From positions 248,001 to 312,000 of the forward strand of contig VWZL01000728.1 of assembly GCA_013396915.1 (NCBI GenBank): 64,000 nt of DNA, in the 5' to 3' direction. Each line of letters starts with the position of its first letter. Positions within the stretch are counted from its first letter, which is position 1. A program made the position numbers and the translations under genes. This document shows, one piece after another, positions 11,501 through 24,555 of this stretch. A model generated the notes under the pieces. That model had not been told where the DNA came from. It was given only the letters and a program-made list of their open reading frames with translations, and ran no database searches. The stretch is from Stercorarius parasiticus (Eukaryota; Chordata; Aves; Charadriiformes; Stercorariidae).

Positions 11501-14500
11501 TATGAAAAGTTAGGTCCTTTTGACTGTTCTCCTGCTAAGCCTTTGCGCCAGAAGGATGCTGTACAGGCAACATGCCACCTGTGGGGCAATTTAAACTGGC
11601 TCACTATTATATCATTTTAGTTATGACTTAACATGAGGCTGGAAGCTCAGGATAAAGGAGTGTCTGCTCTCTCTACTCTCAGACACTTAGTCTCCAGATC
11701 CACCACATCTTCATGGAAAAAGCTTGCTGGAAGAAAAGACAGAGACCTGAATGGTTACTGGAAAACTTTATTTCATGATTGAAGGATCCTAGTAAGGTGA
11801 CTAACTAGACCGTGTTTACAAACCTCTCCCATGAGTTGGTTCATTTTGAGTAAATAAAGCTGCTAGGAAGATGGGGAGATGGATCAGTCTTGGCTAGTCT
11901 TTTTCATTTCATTTCATTCTGCTAGATGTACCCAAGAACCACTTTTTAAATACAAAAAAAAAGTAATCTGGGGAAGGAATTTTTAAGGTGAAGAGATATT
12001 TTTGCAGGAAACTGACAATTTTTGCAGTCATTTTCTGCAAGTCATGAGAAAAATCAACTTCACGTTAAACCCAACATTGGATGAAATATTTGAAAACTCC
12101 ACAATGTAAGATTTTCTTATATTCATTCTTTGTTGTGACTTCCCTCATATCTTTCCATATGTCCCATACCCAATTTTAGAGAGTTTTCTATGTACATTTC
12201 TTGCACACTAAATTCCTCTTTACAGCTAGGGGGGCAGGGAAGGGCTAATATTCTTTATTCGAGGAAGCTGCTCAAATACCAATAAAAAGTAAGCTTATAT
12301 ATCTGCAACTATCTCCATAGGAAAAGGAAATCCGTATTTCTTACCTCTTGCTATCTAATCTGTTCTCAGCCATTCTGGTAAATGTACTTTTTCAAGACTA
12401 GAGTGGTGAAAGGAGCCTCGTCAAACTCTCAATGTGACTCTCCAGCTGTGACATTTCTTTTGATAATTCTCTAGAAGAACAACCCTGCAGCTCCTGACAA
12501 TAATTAAACAAAACTCTGAACAAATTCCTGCTGTGAAAACAGGATCAGACTCTACTCTTCACACTGCTAAGAAGAGTATTACAAGCTCTTGTCTTTAGTT
12601 TTTAGATGCATTTGTTTAAAGCTTGCCAGTAAGCTGTGATGTGAATGTTGTCTCCCATGAATTTTCACTACGCACTGAGCAAAATAGTGTCTGTCCTAAT
12701 TATAACGTATTACTTTGCACCCAGAGAACTAATAGTTTTAGGAGTGGACCAATCCCTCGCCTTTCTCTTTTTGCTGGCAAAAATTGCGCTTGGCTTTTTT
12801 CCTTTCTTTGGACCTTGAGTGAAGCAGAGGAACACAGGCAGCCAGTTCGTGGGGGCTTAGGCTGTGGGTGCTGTGCTCTGCAAAAGCACTTGGTCTTTGG
12901 CTTCCAGGGATCCTGCTCCAATGGTACAGGCCAGGGAAAGGTTACATTAGAGAGCTGAAGACCAGCAGAATTCCTGATCCGTGAACACCCACTCCTTAGC
13001 TCCACTCTCTGCCAAACTCAGACTCTCCCACCCTCAGTCCTGTGAGAAAGCACAAGAGGAACTCCATCCCCGGGAAGGCCCATTTTGTCCCAGATCTGGC
13101 TGTTGATTGTTACCCAATGGACAGCCTTCTGGCACTCCTGCCACGTAATAGCCTCATTTGAAAACTCTTCACAGGGATTAATAGATTCGCTTTCATTTCT
13201 TCTTATAGTCAATGCCACTAAAAGGGGAAGAAAATGCTGTCAGAATGTAAATTTTTTCATGTCTCAAATATTTTGACTCAGAGAGAAAAAACCAAACCAA
13301 AAATCCACTCACAGCAAAGCAGAAATCATTAAACTTCAGAAGTCAGAAAAAGAACAAGGGAACATGATGAAGACAAATGTTCCAGCAGTGCAGTTGAGCT
13401 GGAAGACTCCAGTGCTCTTGGGTTATCTACCTCTGTCACAGTATGTCAGTTTTCCTCACAATCAAAACTCAGGTTTCTGAGGTGGAGCTGGTTGGCTGCT
13501 ACCACAAAAAGCCTTCAAGATAAGTGTTGTGTGGCCTGATCAGGTGTAATGAGAGAGGAATATTGTCTTTGCCATCCCTTTCTGACGTATCTGAAAGGAG
13601 AGTTCAGCATTGCCATTATCTCTTATGATGTTATTTTTACTATAGGACCCTGGAGTTCATTTGAAATTTTATGCTGCACTGCTGCTGTCTTCTGCTGGGC
13701 AAGAGGAAAACAAAAGGGTTTCCACAGCAATTTAAAGATTTTCCAATGAAGCAGCAAGGTGATAATTTGTAATAGGGTAAGTCAGACCACTCTCAGTAAT
13801 AACTAACCTTAGACTAGTTCAGATTCAGACCAAAGCTGAACCTCTTTTAGACATTGTGAGAAGTCAATTTGTTTCAGTGTGGAAAATCAGATTATTTAGC
13901 TGGATTAGTGTTTGCTGATTTCTGTACTGGACAGTTGAACTGGGACCGTGGTCCTTCCTCATAATATTCCTGGCCAGGCTAAAACCCAAGGGATAGGAAG
14001 AGAATCAGATTTCTCAAGACCTACAGCCCAATTTGAAAATGAAGAGATATGGGTGGCTTCCAGGAACTCTTACAAAAGTACCTGAGTGAGTTTTGTAATG
14101 TAGAGAAGAAGATGGAACAAATATCTCCTTCCAATCCCAATTTAAAGACCCTTACTTGCATGCAATTGCCAGCTGTCCTCCTAGGCCTCTAATATGTACC
14201 ATGAGTTGACTGCCTAGGGACTTTTGCACTATTGCTGAGATGTGGAACAGCTGGCAACATGTATTCACCTGGGAGGCATGTCATATCCTTGAAGACCAGC
14301 AAGGATGTCTCGTATGCTCTGTAATTCCCACCAGCCCTCAAGATATCCCACAACTGTGGCCTGTTTTCGGCTTTCTCGAATACACAGCAGTAAACCTGCT
14401 TTCCCCACTGCTCTGGTAGGATCTTTCCATAGGTAGTAAACAGGGCATGGTTCACAGGACAGATTCAGAAATGATATCTAAGGTCAACTCTACGTTTGCA

Positions 14501-15264
14501 CTCTCTACATTAGAAGACACCACATTTCACCCGGTTACTCTGTGTATTCAGTTAATTTTAACTCTGCCTTCATAAGCAGCTTTGCTCTTGTCAACTTCTG
14601 CTGATAATAGGTTTATAAAACCTGAAAAGGACTGACTGTCTGAACACTTTTAATGCGATGGTGTTTAAAGTCATGCAGGATAGTATAAATTACCTTCAGG
14701 CACGGCTAATCTAAATTGTTTCACTTACCTTATAAGAGCTGAGGAAGATTGACACAGGCAACCCAAGAACCCAGGTGGGCAGTTCTCCACTGACAGGCAG
14801 TACCTCATTGCTGAAAAGGAGGTATGATTAGTGTTTGCTATCAAATCACGAAATCAAATGCAAGCGCTAAATTTTCATTGCACTTGGTTTAGCCAATTTG
14901 AGCTTTTGTTTGAATGTGTCTTTATTATTTTGTAGTTACCCTTAAATTTTTTTCCAGACTAGTACAATACTCAAGAATTATTCAGATACTGATATGCAGG
15001 AAGGAAGTGTGAGACAGAAGGTAAAACATCTTTGCAGAAATTATAGAATTAGACTTGTCCATCTAACACAAGAGCGGATATCTGCAGGACTAAGGGTGGT
15101 AGTGAGGGAAGGGCAGATACACTTAAGTGTTTTGAAGAAGGATCAAACTGAATAGACTATCTGCCCTCCAATAGATTTTTAAAATTTATAACATATTTGT
15201 AGAAACAAGGAAAATATAGAAGTGCTTTTTGAAGGCAATGAAACTACCTCGAGTAGTTTCGAGA
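8556..15264. other. Unique non-coding sequence with candidate exons only
   Basis: No gene can be supported. A T12 run lies at 9219-9230. Two minus-strand segments, 13114-13217 and 14269-14412, are open and bracketed by plausible splice signals; they are discussed as findings. The stretch from 12,700 to 13,050 is GC-richer than its surroundings and holds overlapping open frames on both strands, none recognisable. Confidence 0.5.
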
Positions 15265-15398
15265 CTCGCCTCGAGTACTGTGTTCAGTTCTGGGCCCCTC
15301 TGTACAAGAGGGACACTGAAGTGCTGGAGCGGGTCCAGAGGAGAGCTACCAAGCTGGTGAGGGGTCTGGAGACCAAGCCATATGAGGAGAGGCTGAGG

Positions 15399-15434
15399 NN
15401 NNNNNNNNNNNNNNNNNNNNNNNNNNNNNNNNNN
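15399..15434. other. Assembly gap, 36 N
   Basis: Thirty-six N inside a CR1 element. The sequence just right of the gap is low-complexity TTG/TTTTG repeat. The true missing length is probably not 36, because the CR1 parts on either side are normally several hundred bases apart. Confidence 0.97.
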
Positions 15435-15480
15435 TTGTTGTTGTTGTTTTTTGTTTGTTTTGTTTTGTTTTTGTGTGTGT
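15435..15480. repeat. T/G-rich low-complexity run next to gap
   Basis: Begins with TTG repeats, passes through TTTTG and TTTG units and ends in a short GT run just before the CR1 3' terminus. It does not match the CR1 body. It could be an expanded simple repeat within the element or an assembly artefact at the gap edge. Confidence 0.8.
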
Positions 15481-15831
15481 ATGGTTGGACTCGATGATCT
15501 CGAAGGTCCTTTCCAACCATGAAGATTCTATGATTCTATGATTCTATACCCTTTTGGTTAAAGTTAAGTGCATGCAGCCAAACTTATGACTGCATCACAA
15601 GAGCGAGTCCTGTTCGAACACAGTGGTTTGAAGCTTGTTACTGAGGATAACTAGTGGTGGAAAACAAATCTGAACCACATATACACCTATAGGGAACGTG
15701 GAAATAGTTCCAAGGAGTTAAGCTGGTAAACATGACTTCAGACACTGGTAGAATAACCCTACACTGTAGTGCACTTCTTTAATGGAATTGCATGAAACCA
15801 CATGTTGTTGGTAATGTTTATTTTACAATTT

Positions 15832-15853
15832 TATATATATATATATATATATA
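15832..15853. repeat. (TA)11 dinucleotide repeat
   Basis: An uninterrupted TA run of about 22 bases in AT-rich sequence. It is a likely length-polymorphic microsatellite. Confidence 0.95.
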
Positions 15854-18800
15854 CGGGTATAAGCATTTTATTGCATGAAAAAATGTACTTTTGCCTTATG
15901 TAACTGGCCCTTCATCAAGCAGTGCCAGACAGCTGCACCGAGAAAACTGAATAATGAATAAATAATGTAGGTGGTATTTCTTATTAATTGCCCAGACACC
16001 AACAATAGAAGCATGAACTCAGAGATACAGGAGCCACATGGCAGGAGAATATGGTGACTAGATCCCTAAACTTCAATTCAAGTCCTTGTCAGAAAAAAGT
16101 AAAAATAATAATGACATCATTCAATGGATGAGTCTCTCACGCGCATTAACAATTCCTGATGGCAGCTCCTGGGAGGAGGAGGGAAATGATGGAAGAAAGA
16201 GGAGATAGGTAACACACAACAAATTCAAAATGCCACCCAGTCGTGCTGTACAGACAAGACTTTCATTAATGCCACCGAGCCCCCCATGCTGATCACGGAA
16301 GAGAAGGTGGCTCCAGCTTCCTGTGGCTATTAGCAGTTTGTCCTGAGTGTGAGGACAGAATTACGTATCATGTCCCACTTTACACTTCTCACTACCCCCT
16401 CACGTACACTTGATTGTGCCACTGCTTCCCAAGCTCAAAACCTGGTTCTGATTTGCATTCCCTGCTTTGACAGCATACAGTAAATCCTGTGATGCTTTGC
16501 TATTACTTTGTATGGCTGGTACTGGGCATACCAGCTATTTGTGCTCCAATACAGAAGGATTCAGTGTCATACAGTCCAAAGCACTGCAGGAAAGTATGTC
16601 ATCAGGCTACAAGTGTCCTAGCATCAGTAAGGTGGAGAGAAAGCACCTCTGAAGGGAACACAGGGGACTAAACCCATTTGGCCCATGGTCTTATGAAAGG
16701 TTTTGGCACATCACAAGACCACAGCAAAACCAGTAGGACAGAGAGGAATTACTCCAAGGATCCTCAACACCTGAGCTATTTCTCTAAGTACTGTTCCTTA
16801 GTTTCTCTCCTTAAAGTGAGTATAAGCTAATGTAAGGCTTCATTCAGGACCTGAACAGGGCAGAGAAGTCTGAACAAAAACAGGACTGCAGGAATGCAGA
16901 CACTTCCACTTTTAGGCTGAAGCTGTGATTTCATTCTCTGTCTTTGCTCCGAGAACTTTTTATTATAAATTTAAGGAAAGATTACACTGTAATAAAGAGG
17001 TTATTCAGTGGAATTAATGGCTGGGAAATTTAGAAGAGATTAACAGGAGAGACTTGCTGTGCCGTGTGTCATTGGCTCACGTAATAATTCGCTGTTGTCT
17101 CCCAGGAGGTCAGCTAGTCAAACACAGTAGCTCAAATCTGGAAAGGGACTAATAATATATGACCCCTACCATAGCTTACAGTTATGCAGTCTTTAAGCAT
17201 GAGCAATCAATTTTCATACTTTGGAGAAAAAAGCATTTGAGACTGTTTCCTCTATGCTGCTGATGCTGAGGGCTGAACTGAGGCATCCTCCGATTTGGTG
17301 AGCAGTACCACAGCCATGACCCGGTCCTTCATGAAACCACCAAAAGTTTTCTTTTGATTTTCCTCAAGCAGAAAGTCCACTCACACATGCACATATTTAT
17401 TTCAGGCTCTTGAAGGGTGAGGGTGGTGCTGAACAGAAGGAGAGAGAGAGAGAAGAAAAGGGCAATCTTTATTGTTTTGCCACCTTAGGCAAAGGCATCT
17501 GTAAATGGCAAGAAATCAGACTTGGTAAGCAGCTATTGCTGGTCCAATTTCCATAATTTCCATGGAAACCTGACCAATTGCCAGACTGTACATGCCAGTG
17601 TACACGAAAGTGTGTATGGGAAAGGGATATTGGAGCAATCTGTTTTTCTAAGCTCCTCAGGGGCTTGCTAGCCTCCTTACTAGCCACTAATACATTTATC
17701 CTAATTACCCTCCCAGCCAGTCAACTAGCTCTAATGAAAATTAAAGGAGGGCAGAGCTAAAGGCTACACAAAAATCATAGGGTGTAGAAGTACGTATGAG
17801 CCCAGCTAGTTATTTGTAAGGAGTGTTACATACATTAAATTTATCTGGGGCTCAGCCAGCACTGTGTGCCATACAAATACATTTATGTGAACTGAGGTAC
17901 TGCCTTTAGCTCAAGTGACAGACCACTAGAAGAAAGGTCAGATTTATGAATTCCTAAGCCAGAAGGCTGCTTGCTGATGGTTTAACACCATTTTTAGAAT
18001 TACAAACCTTTGTGTACAAGTTTGTACAAAACTTGTAGAGAAAGGACAAATCTAACCTATGCAGGGAGTTATTATTTTTTAATAGAAATGAATTTGCAAG
18101 GAGGTTCTACATTTTGGCTCACTTGTGAGACCAGGGGGAAAAAAAACCAAAAAAAACCAGTAAGATAAGGAACAACAGTTATTGGAACAGAACAGCTCAA
18201 ACCTGGCAAGGAAAATCAGCCCGTTTGCAAGGCTGGCAGCTAGTCAGCCAATGAATGGGCTCTCATGGCAACAAATCCCAAGCAGTGATTGAATTCAGCA
18301 CAGGATCTCTTCCTCACTTTTGAGTCCTAGTTTATAGACCTCAGGACAAGGTTTGTTAAATTAGGCTATAATTCCTCCATTATAAAATGACATCTTAATG
18401 GTTCTGATCTTTTGGAAGACTTTTAGCAGATTAGGAGGTGATGGGATAGGGGAAAAGATTTATTGCATGCTCAAAGCCATGTGGTAATCCAAAGGGATTT
18501 ATAGACAGTAGTCTTCACTACTTGTGCTGAACAAGGATGTGAATTATTTGAGTCTGATAACATGAGAATCCTCTTACAATACAGTATAAGCTTGACAAAA
18601 TGCGAATATGGCTAAAAAAACCATTCAGAAGTAGATTTTTCTCCTTTTCCCAGTAGTTACCTTTAAAGGAGTAGAAACTTGGTTCTGTATAATTTTAAAG
18701 TCCCTTTAGATAGGTTTTGTTCAGAGCTTCCCTCCAAGTTGAATGTCTATGGATACAGCTAGTTGGGAGTTTCCTTTAGAAACATTTCTCCAGCTGTTGG

Positions 18801-21800
18801 AGCGTGCAAAGCCACTGAAGTTAAAACTTAGTGCAAGAATATTCATTTCAGTTTGGAAAGGAAGGTTTCTAGGATTTGTGAGAGAAATTTAGGTCAGGGT
18901 AGGGGAAACCCAAATTCATAGCCTTGTTCCTTGTTCAGCCTAGTTCTGAGAAGACACTGGGCTTGAGGGTGCCCTTAGACATGCTGTTCTGCTGCACCTG
19001 AACTACATCAATTTGTAGCTCTCCAGTTGCTTTCCACTGCTAATACATTGCAAGGAGAAAAAAAAATCCTCTCCAAGACTTGCCAGTGAAACTGAATGTG
19101 TAGCCAGCAGTAATGCCATTTTCATCAGGATTATCTAGATTATGAACAAACTACAGTTTAAAGAGTTTGGACATAATACAGTGGATGCAGTAATAACTAC
19201 TTGTTCATTTGAATCTGAACTATTCCTTAATGCACCTCTGACCAGATTCTCTTATGACCCTCATTAATATATAACTCTGGATTAATTGCATCATTCTTAT
19301 AACAACTTAACTTTAAGAGGTAGTGAAAAATGATTGTCTTTGTACACTAGAGAAGATAAAGGGTTTATATGATCAGTCCAAGGTTATAGATTATATTTGT
19401 GGGAGACCCAGTAACAGACGAGCCAAACACTAACGCTTCATCCTTGCTTCACTCTCCACACTTTGGAAATTTGCTTTCAAGAGTTTTAAAAGAATTGACA
19501 AAAGAATTGATACTTAGCTGAAGCAGTAGGGAAATCCTAGAACAGAAATACGAGCATGAGGGGAAATTCAATTGCGAAAGAAACAGTCGTTAGTTCAATA
19601 ATAATTTCATGGGAGAAAAGCAAAACCCAGTTAAATAAGCTTGATATACATTTTTTTTCTTTTTATTAAATAAAATAACGGGGTTTGTTCCAAAGGGGTC
19701 TGCTCTTTAGACTGATCTGAACTGCTGGACAAGCTAGACTCCCTTAAAAGTTTGTGCAGTTTTGGTACATCTGAGCGCTAGGTCACATAATAAGTACCTA
19801 AAGAATTTGGACCACATACAGAGATCATATTTCCCATACCTGAGAGAGTTATAAGATATCCTGGAAAAGGCAGAGCAAAAGCTGGAGATCGGCAGTGGAA
19901 GCCAGACAAATTCACTCTCATAACAGGCCTTGATTTTTTTTTTTAACAGTCATGATAACTAATCATTTGTACAATTTACCATGGAACAAGGCAGATACTC
20001 CATCACTTGAAAATTTTAAATCAAGTCTGAGTGTTTTTTCAAATGAGATGTATTTACTAAGCTGGCAGCACCATGCTTCAGCAGGGCGGGAGCGGGGAGA
20101 AATTACCTGACGAAATTTGTTACTCTGCATCTCGAAGGAAAATCACACCAGAGATTCCTTCTGCCGATCAGACCCAACATCTTTCTTCAGTGGTATGCAG
20201 TGACAGGATTTCAGTAGTGTTAAAATCTGCTTTAACCCATTATTTGTTTCTGCAGAGAGGCAGGAAAGGAGCCCAAAGAACTAAATACAGAAAGTCTGAA
20301 GTAATAGCTCACGTTAACGTTTTACTGCCCGCACAGAGAAGAGTGCTCGTGCATGCTTCTTTCTGCTTTTGCTCAGAGCTAAATCTTTGCAAAGATTTAT
20401 GTTTCCGTCACAACTGACAGCTACTGTATCTTTTGTGATTTTACATACTTCTATACCAAAGGACTCCATTTGATTATTTTATTTTATTTTACTTTATTTT
20501 CCCTCTGTGTTCTTCCTATTGGAATACAATTTGTAATGCTACATAAAAGCCAGGGCCATTTCAACTGGGGAAAACTCCTGCCCTTCTAATATATATGTAT
20601 TTATTTCCTTTAGATGTGGAGTTACTGTTCTCACACAGTGGTTGTCACAGAGCATAAAATTACTTCAATGCTAAGTTAGCAATTGGAATTACACCCTTGT
20701 CATAATGCTTTTAATTAGTCATTGCTCATTGGAGTGGAATCTGTTTTAATAGTTCTTTCACTTGATGAGACTGACTTTCACTGGAAGAAAAAGCAGCTGT
20801 CCCCAGCCATGCTAAATTTGAGACTATGACAAGCCATGGGGTTGTATCCATGATGTACAGTACACTTTATCTCACTCTGCTTGGCAATAGCTCAGTGCTA
20901 CAGTCAGCACTGTACAGATTGCCCTGTAACATGTCTACAGAGTACCTAATAATCTGCAGCGAGTTATAACAAGGGGCTCCTTACCATGATAGTTTTAAGA
21001 TCAAATTTAGGAAATTCAGCAGGGTTAATAAATAAGAGAGAGACATTCACCTCCATGCAATAATAGTGTCAAGTCTATTTAGAGCTCCATCTTATGGGCT
21101 GAATTGAATTGTTATGAAGGGGTGAAGTGTAACACATTGTCACTCTTGAGTGAGGATCTGAGCTCTGCCTAGCAATTGAGCAAGTCGCTAGTTGTTACTT
21201 GACTGTCTCAGGCCAAAGGCATGCCAAGCAGCAAACCTGGGAACTGTAGGTTCTCCCCTGTGGTTTTCGTCCTTGCATTTGGGCTCATGTCAATGAGCTT
21301 TACAGACCCCAGGTGGGAGTGATGGCAGCGGGGCAATTACATCAGTCTCTGGACTCAAGGGATCGCTGTGTTGCAGTGGCCATACTAAACTATTCCTCCC
21401 AAACACAGCTCTGCCTAGTCTCTCTCCCACCTTGCAAGCGACATTGCAAGGTCCACACATCTCCTGTATAGTGTTTGGCTAAAACACCATGTTTGGCTAT
21501 TTGTTCCAGGCTTCGTTTCTACTCCCTGCCTCCCTTGCTCCCAAATCCCTGTTCCGGCTGAGGCAAACCCACCTCCACTGACTACTCCACTACCTTGGGC
21601 ATTGTCCCAGTCTGGGGCAGCCCAGGAGGTTTAGGCAGACATGTTGGGGTTGTTGGCATTAAGCCACCACCAGCTATGTACCTTCTCATCCAAAGATATA
21701 ACAGCAGCCCCTGGCACCACTTTACCACTATGAGAGGAATTAACTGCTTTTTTCTGGTTTTCTGCTTCTGCAGAGCTGCAAAAGTAACCTCCTTAGGCCG

Positions 21801-24181
21801 ATTCAAGCCCAGTCCCACTTTAGAAAGGGGAATAAGGCACTGGAAGGGGGAGTAAATTTGAAGAGTTTGTTCATGTCATTTTGACTGTCCACAGTCAAAT
21901 ATACAAGACTGGACTGTAAAGGCAAAACGTGCTGCCATCACTTTATCTCACATAAATGTTCACACAACACTGGGCTACGCTACACTTGGCTCCCTGAAAT
22001 ATGAGGTTTGTAGCTGGTGGTGGATAATAAACATCTCCAACCCTATAAAATAGGAGTGGTCCTTGTCTCACTCCTACTCCAAGCACTTTACAAAAGCAAT
22101 GCATTAGGCTATGGTATTTCAACAACTGTCTAGTTAAACAAAATGACCATCAGTCTCTGCAATTGGAGCTCATGCAGTTTCCAGCCTGTTCTGCTGAGGA
22201 AGAAATCCTGTCTAAGAGAATGATATTTGTTTCAGCATTATTTTGAGTTACAGTGCTGGTCTTCACTTCAGTATTTCCTGAAGAGGAAAGTGTACATTCT
22301 GCAAGCCAGTGCATAACAGTGGATAATCCTGTCTTTCACCAAAATCTGTTTTTTACTTCAGTTCCCCAAACCTGATAAGGGTTGTGGGATTAGGAAGACT
22401 ATACGACAGAGCGTCTGCTTCTGCTGTTCCCACCTAAGTTTTAATCAGCTGGCAACTTCAATTTTATTTGGTGAGACATAGGACTCTGACACTTAGCACT
22501 GCTACAGAGCGTGGATCAAGGTCAAGGGACAATCATATGAACATCTATAGAAATTTGTTTTGTACAGGTAGGTTTTTTCATATCAAGTGGGGAAAACCAA
22601 GGGCATTCAAGTAGTCTAAAGGGACATAAAGCTATTGGCCTGGGGAGGATGTGGGGTTGTAGAGGGTGTAGTAGGAAATCCAATGTGATTCAAGCAAATA
22701 TAAAGCTCATAGAAATACAGACGTTGTTAGGTCTATTGCTTATAGGAACAACTAGTTCATTACAAATGCTGGCTTCTGCAAAATTGCTGTTTCACTTTGG
22801 ACAATGTTATTAGTTATGACTATTTTCAATTTTGCCCTCGGGCAGGAAAGTCAAATGGAAACAAAACATTTTTTAATTTGGGTTAAATTTGCCTAAGCTA
22901 ATGGAAAATGTGTTTCACGTAAATGCTCCTCACGTTCTCCTCCATGGAACTGATTTTATGGCCATGCTACCTGTCTCATGAAGAGTCACTGCTGCTGAGA
23001 TTTCCCTACCTGTTGCACTGTTATAGCTAAGACAATTTAATTTTGGACCTACTCCAAACAAAAATTAAACATTTCTAAATGGAATTATGTTCAAAAAATT
23101 TACCATGAAAGAGGTTCTGTCCTTTGTAATTTCTTCCTAGTTAGGATAAAAACATGAATCAAAATATTAGAATTTTATATGGGTGGAGAAATCCAATTTC
23201 TCAATTAGTCTAGCTGTGATTATATAGTTACTTTAAAATCACATCTTTGTATCTGCCTATTTATAATTTCATAACCTACATAATCCTCTTCAAATAAATC
23301 TCTTGATAACAATTAATGAATGATGCCATCTTACAAGTGAGGACATATCACTAAATGTGTTTCTGATGCAAACTCATTGAAATCTCTGGAAATTCTCTTT
23401 GACTTCAGTGGCCTTTGGATCAGGTCCCTGGTGTGTTTATCTAGCTTGAAAATGTTCCCAAGGTTGTGCTGCTCTGAATGAGAAATAAAGTAATTCAATT
23501 CCAGATATTATGTAGTTTAGCAGAAGGGGAAAAAAATTGAGGTCATAGTGTGGTTACAAATTTTTTGCTCTTTTTTGCTTCTTTTTCTCAGTGAGGAAGT
23601 AGGTAAAGCTTTCATCTCTTCTGGGCCAGCAGTTATGCGGATTAGATAATAAGAAGAATTTCATTTAATCAGTTCAATGAATTTTGCCTCATTAGAAATT
23701 CATGCAAATTGTCAAGTTCTAAGTCCTCCCAAGATTGCCCTGTTTTTTTTGAGAAGTGCATAGAAAGGTTTTATCCATAGACTGTTGGGTTCGGCTAATT
23801 ACATTAAGAGCTAATACGATTTCCTTGTTTATGCTGTTTGTACAGGAAGATGATTGTCTAATCCTTTAAGCAGTACATTTAATTTTGGTTTCTATTTCAA
23901 GTCTTTAAATTGTGTTAACTACTTCTAGTTCTCAAGGTAAACTTAGTTTAAATCTTAAATGTTTACTTCTGAGTAGCTTCAAGGTTGAAACTGTTCTGGT
24001 TTCATTTCAGACAAGGAACATCATTTCATGCCCATTGGTTCTAAGCTGGAGGGCAACGGTGGAAGCAGGAGAGAGGGAAGAAAACCACTTTTCTTCATGA
24101 AGTTTAGGACTTCATCTGCAAAATTGTCACACAGTGGCTGGCTAAATTTTTCACTGCTACACTGCAGTCATTATCACTAAT

Positions 24182-24205
24182 TGTCTGTCTGTCTGTCTGT
24201 CCGTC
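24182..24205. repeat. (TGTC)n tetranucleotide repeat
   Basis: About six TGTC units, the last with a T-to-C change (CCGTC). A short imperfect tetranucleotide microsatellite. Confidence 0.9.
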
Positions 24206-24482
24206 ACATATGTCTAATCTGGCCATCCATCTCTATCTAAGTATTCTTAATTTGCATTTGGAAGTACATAACGAAATTATACTTGGCCTAGCAAATCAGT
24301 GTACATTAATTACATTTCCTCTCTTTGCAAGTTATCTTTCTGTTGTATCTTTGAAATAATATTGGAGGAAAAAGAGAGTCTAAAAAAGTCTCTTGAGAGC
24401 AGATAAATAAATGTCGTCGCCTAAAATTGCATGCAGATAGCATTGTCAGGCTAGACTTCCTTCTGTTGATCTAGTTTTTATT

Positions 24483-24555
24483 AAAAATAAAATAAAATAA
24501 AATAAAATAAAATAGAATAGAATAGAATAAAATAAAATAGAATAAAATAAAATAG
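24483..24555. repeat. (TAAAA)n pentanucleotide repeat with TAGAA variants
   Basis: About fourteen pentanucleotide units. A pure TAAAA block is followed by three TAGAA units, then mixed TAAAA and TAGAA units. The variant units are clustered, as expected if they spread by slippage after a single A-to-G change. Confidence 0.95.

Larger units (their letters stand above)
15265..15547 (+). mobile_element. CR1 LINE, 5'-truncated bird-type copy broken by gap
   Basis: The left part (about 15265-15398) is a well-preserved end of the CR1 reverse-transcriptase frame: it reads like the [12 protein letters not shown] stretch followed by an [14 protein letters not shown] motif. The right part (15483-15547) is the CR1 3' terminus, GGTTGGACTCGATGATCTCG, a CCTTTCCAACC block, and three ATTCTATG-type octamers that mark the end of bird CR1. 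Between them lie 36 N and a T/G-rich stretch that is not CR1, where several hundred bases of element would normally be. The good match to consensus indicates a relatively young insertion. The gap means the copy's true internal structure is unknown. Confidence 0.92.

Noticed and set aside
19330..19420. Possible MIR-type SINE (AAGGTTATAGATTATATTTG and neighbours)
   Set aside because: Only a loose resemblance to the MIR core, too weak to separate from chance by eye.
20073..20417. 114-codon plus-strand open frame
   Set aside because: No recognisable family, with mixed codon use typical of non-coding DNA.
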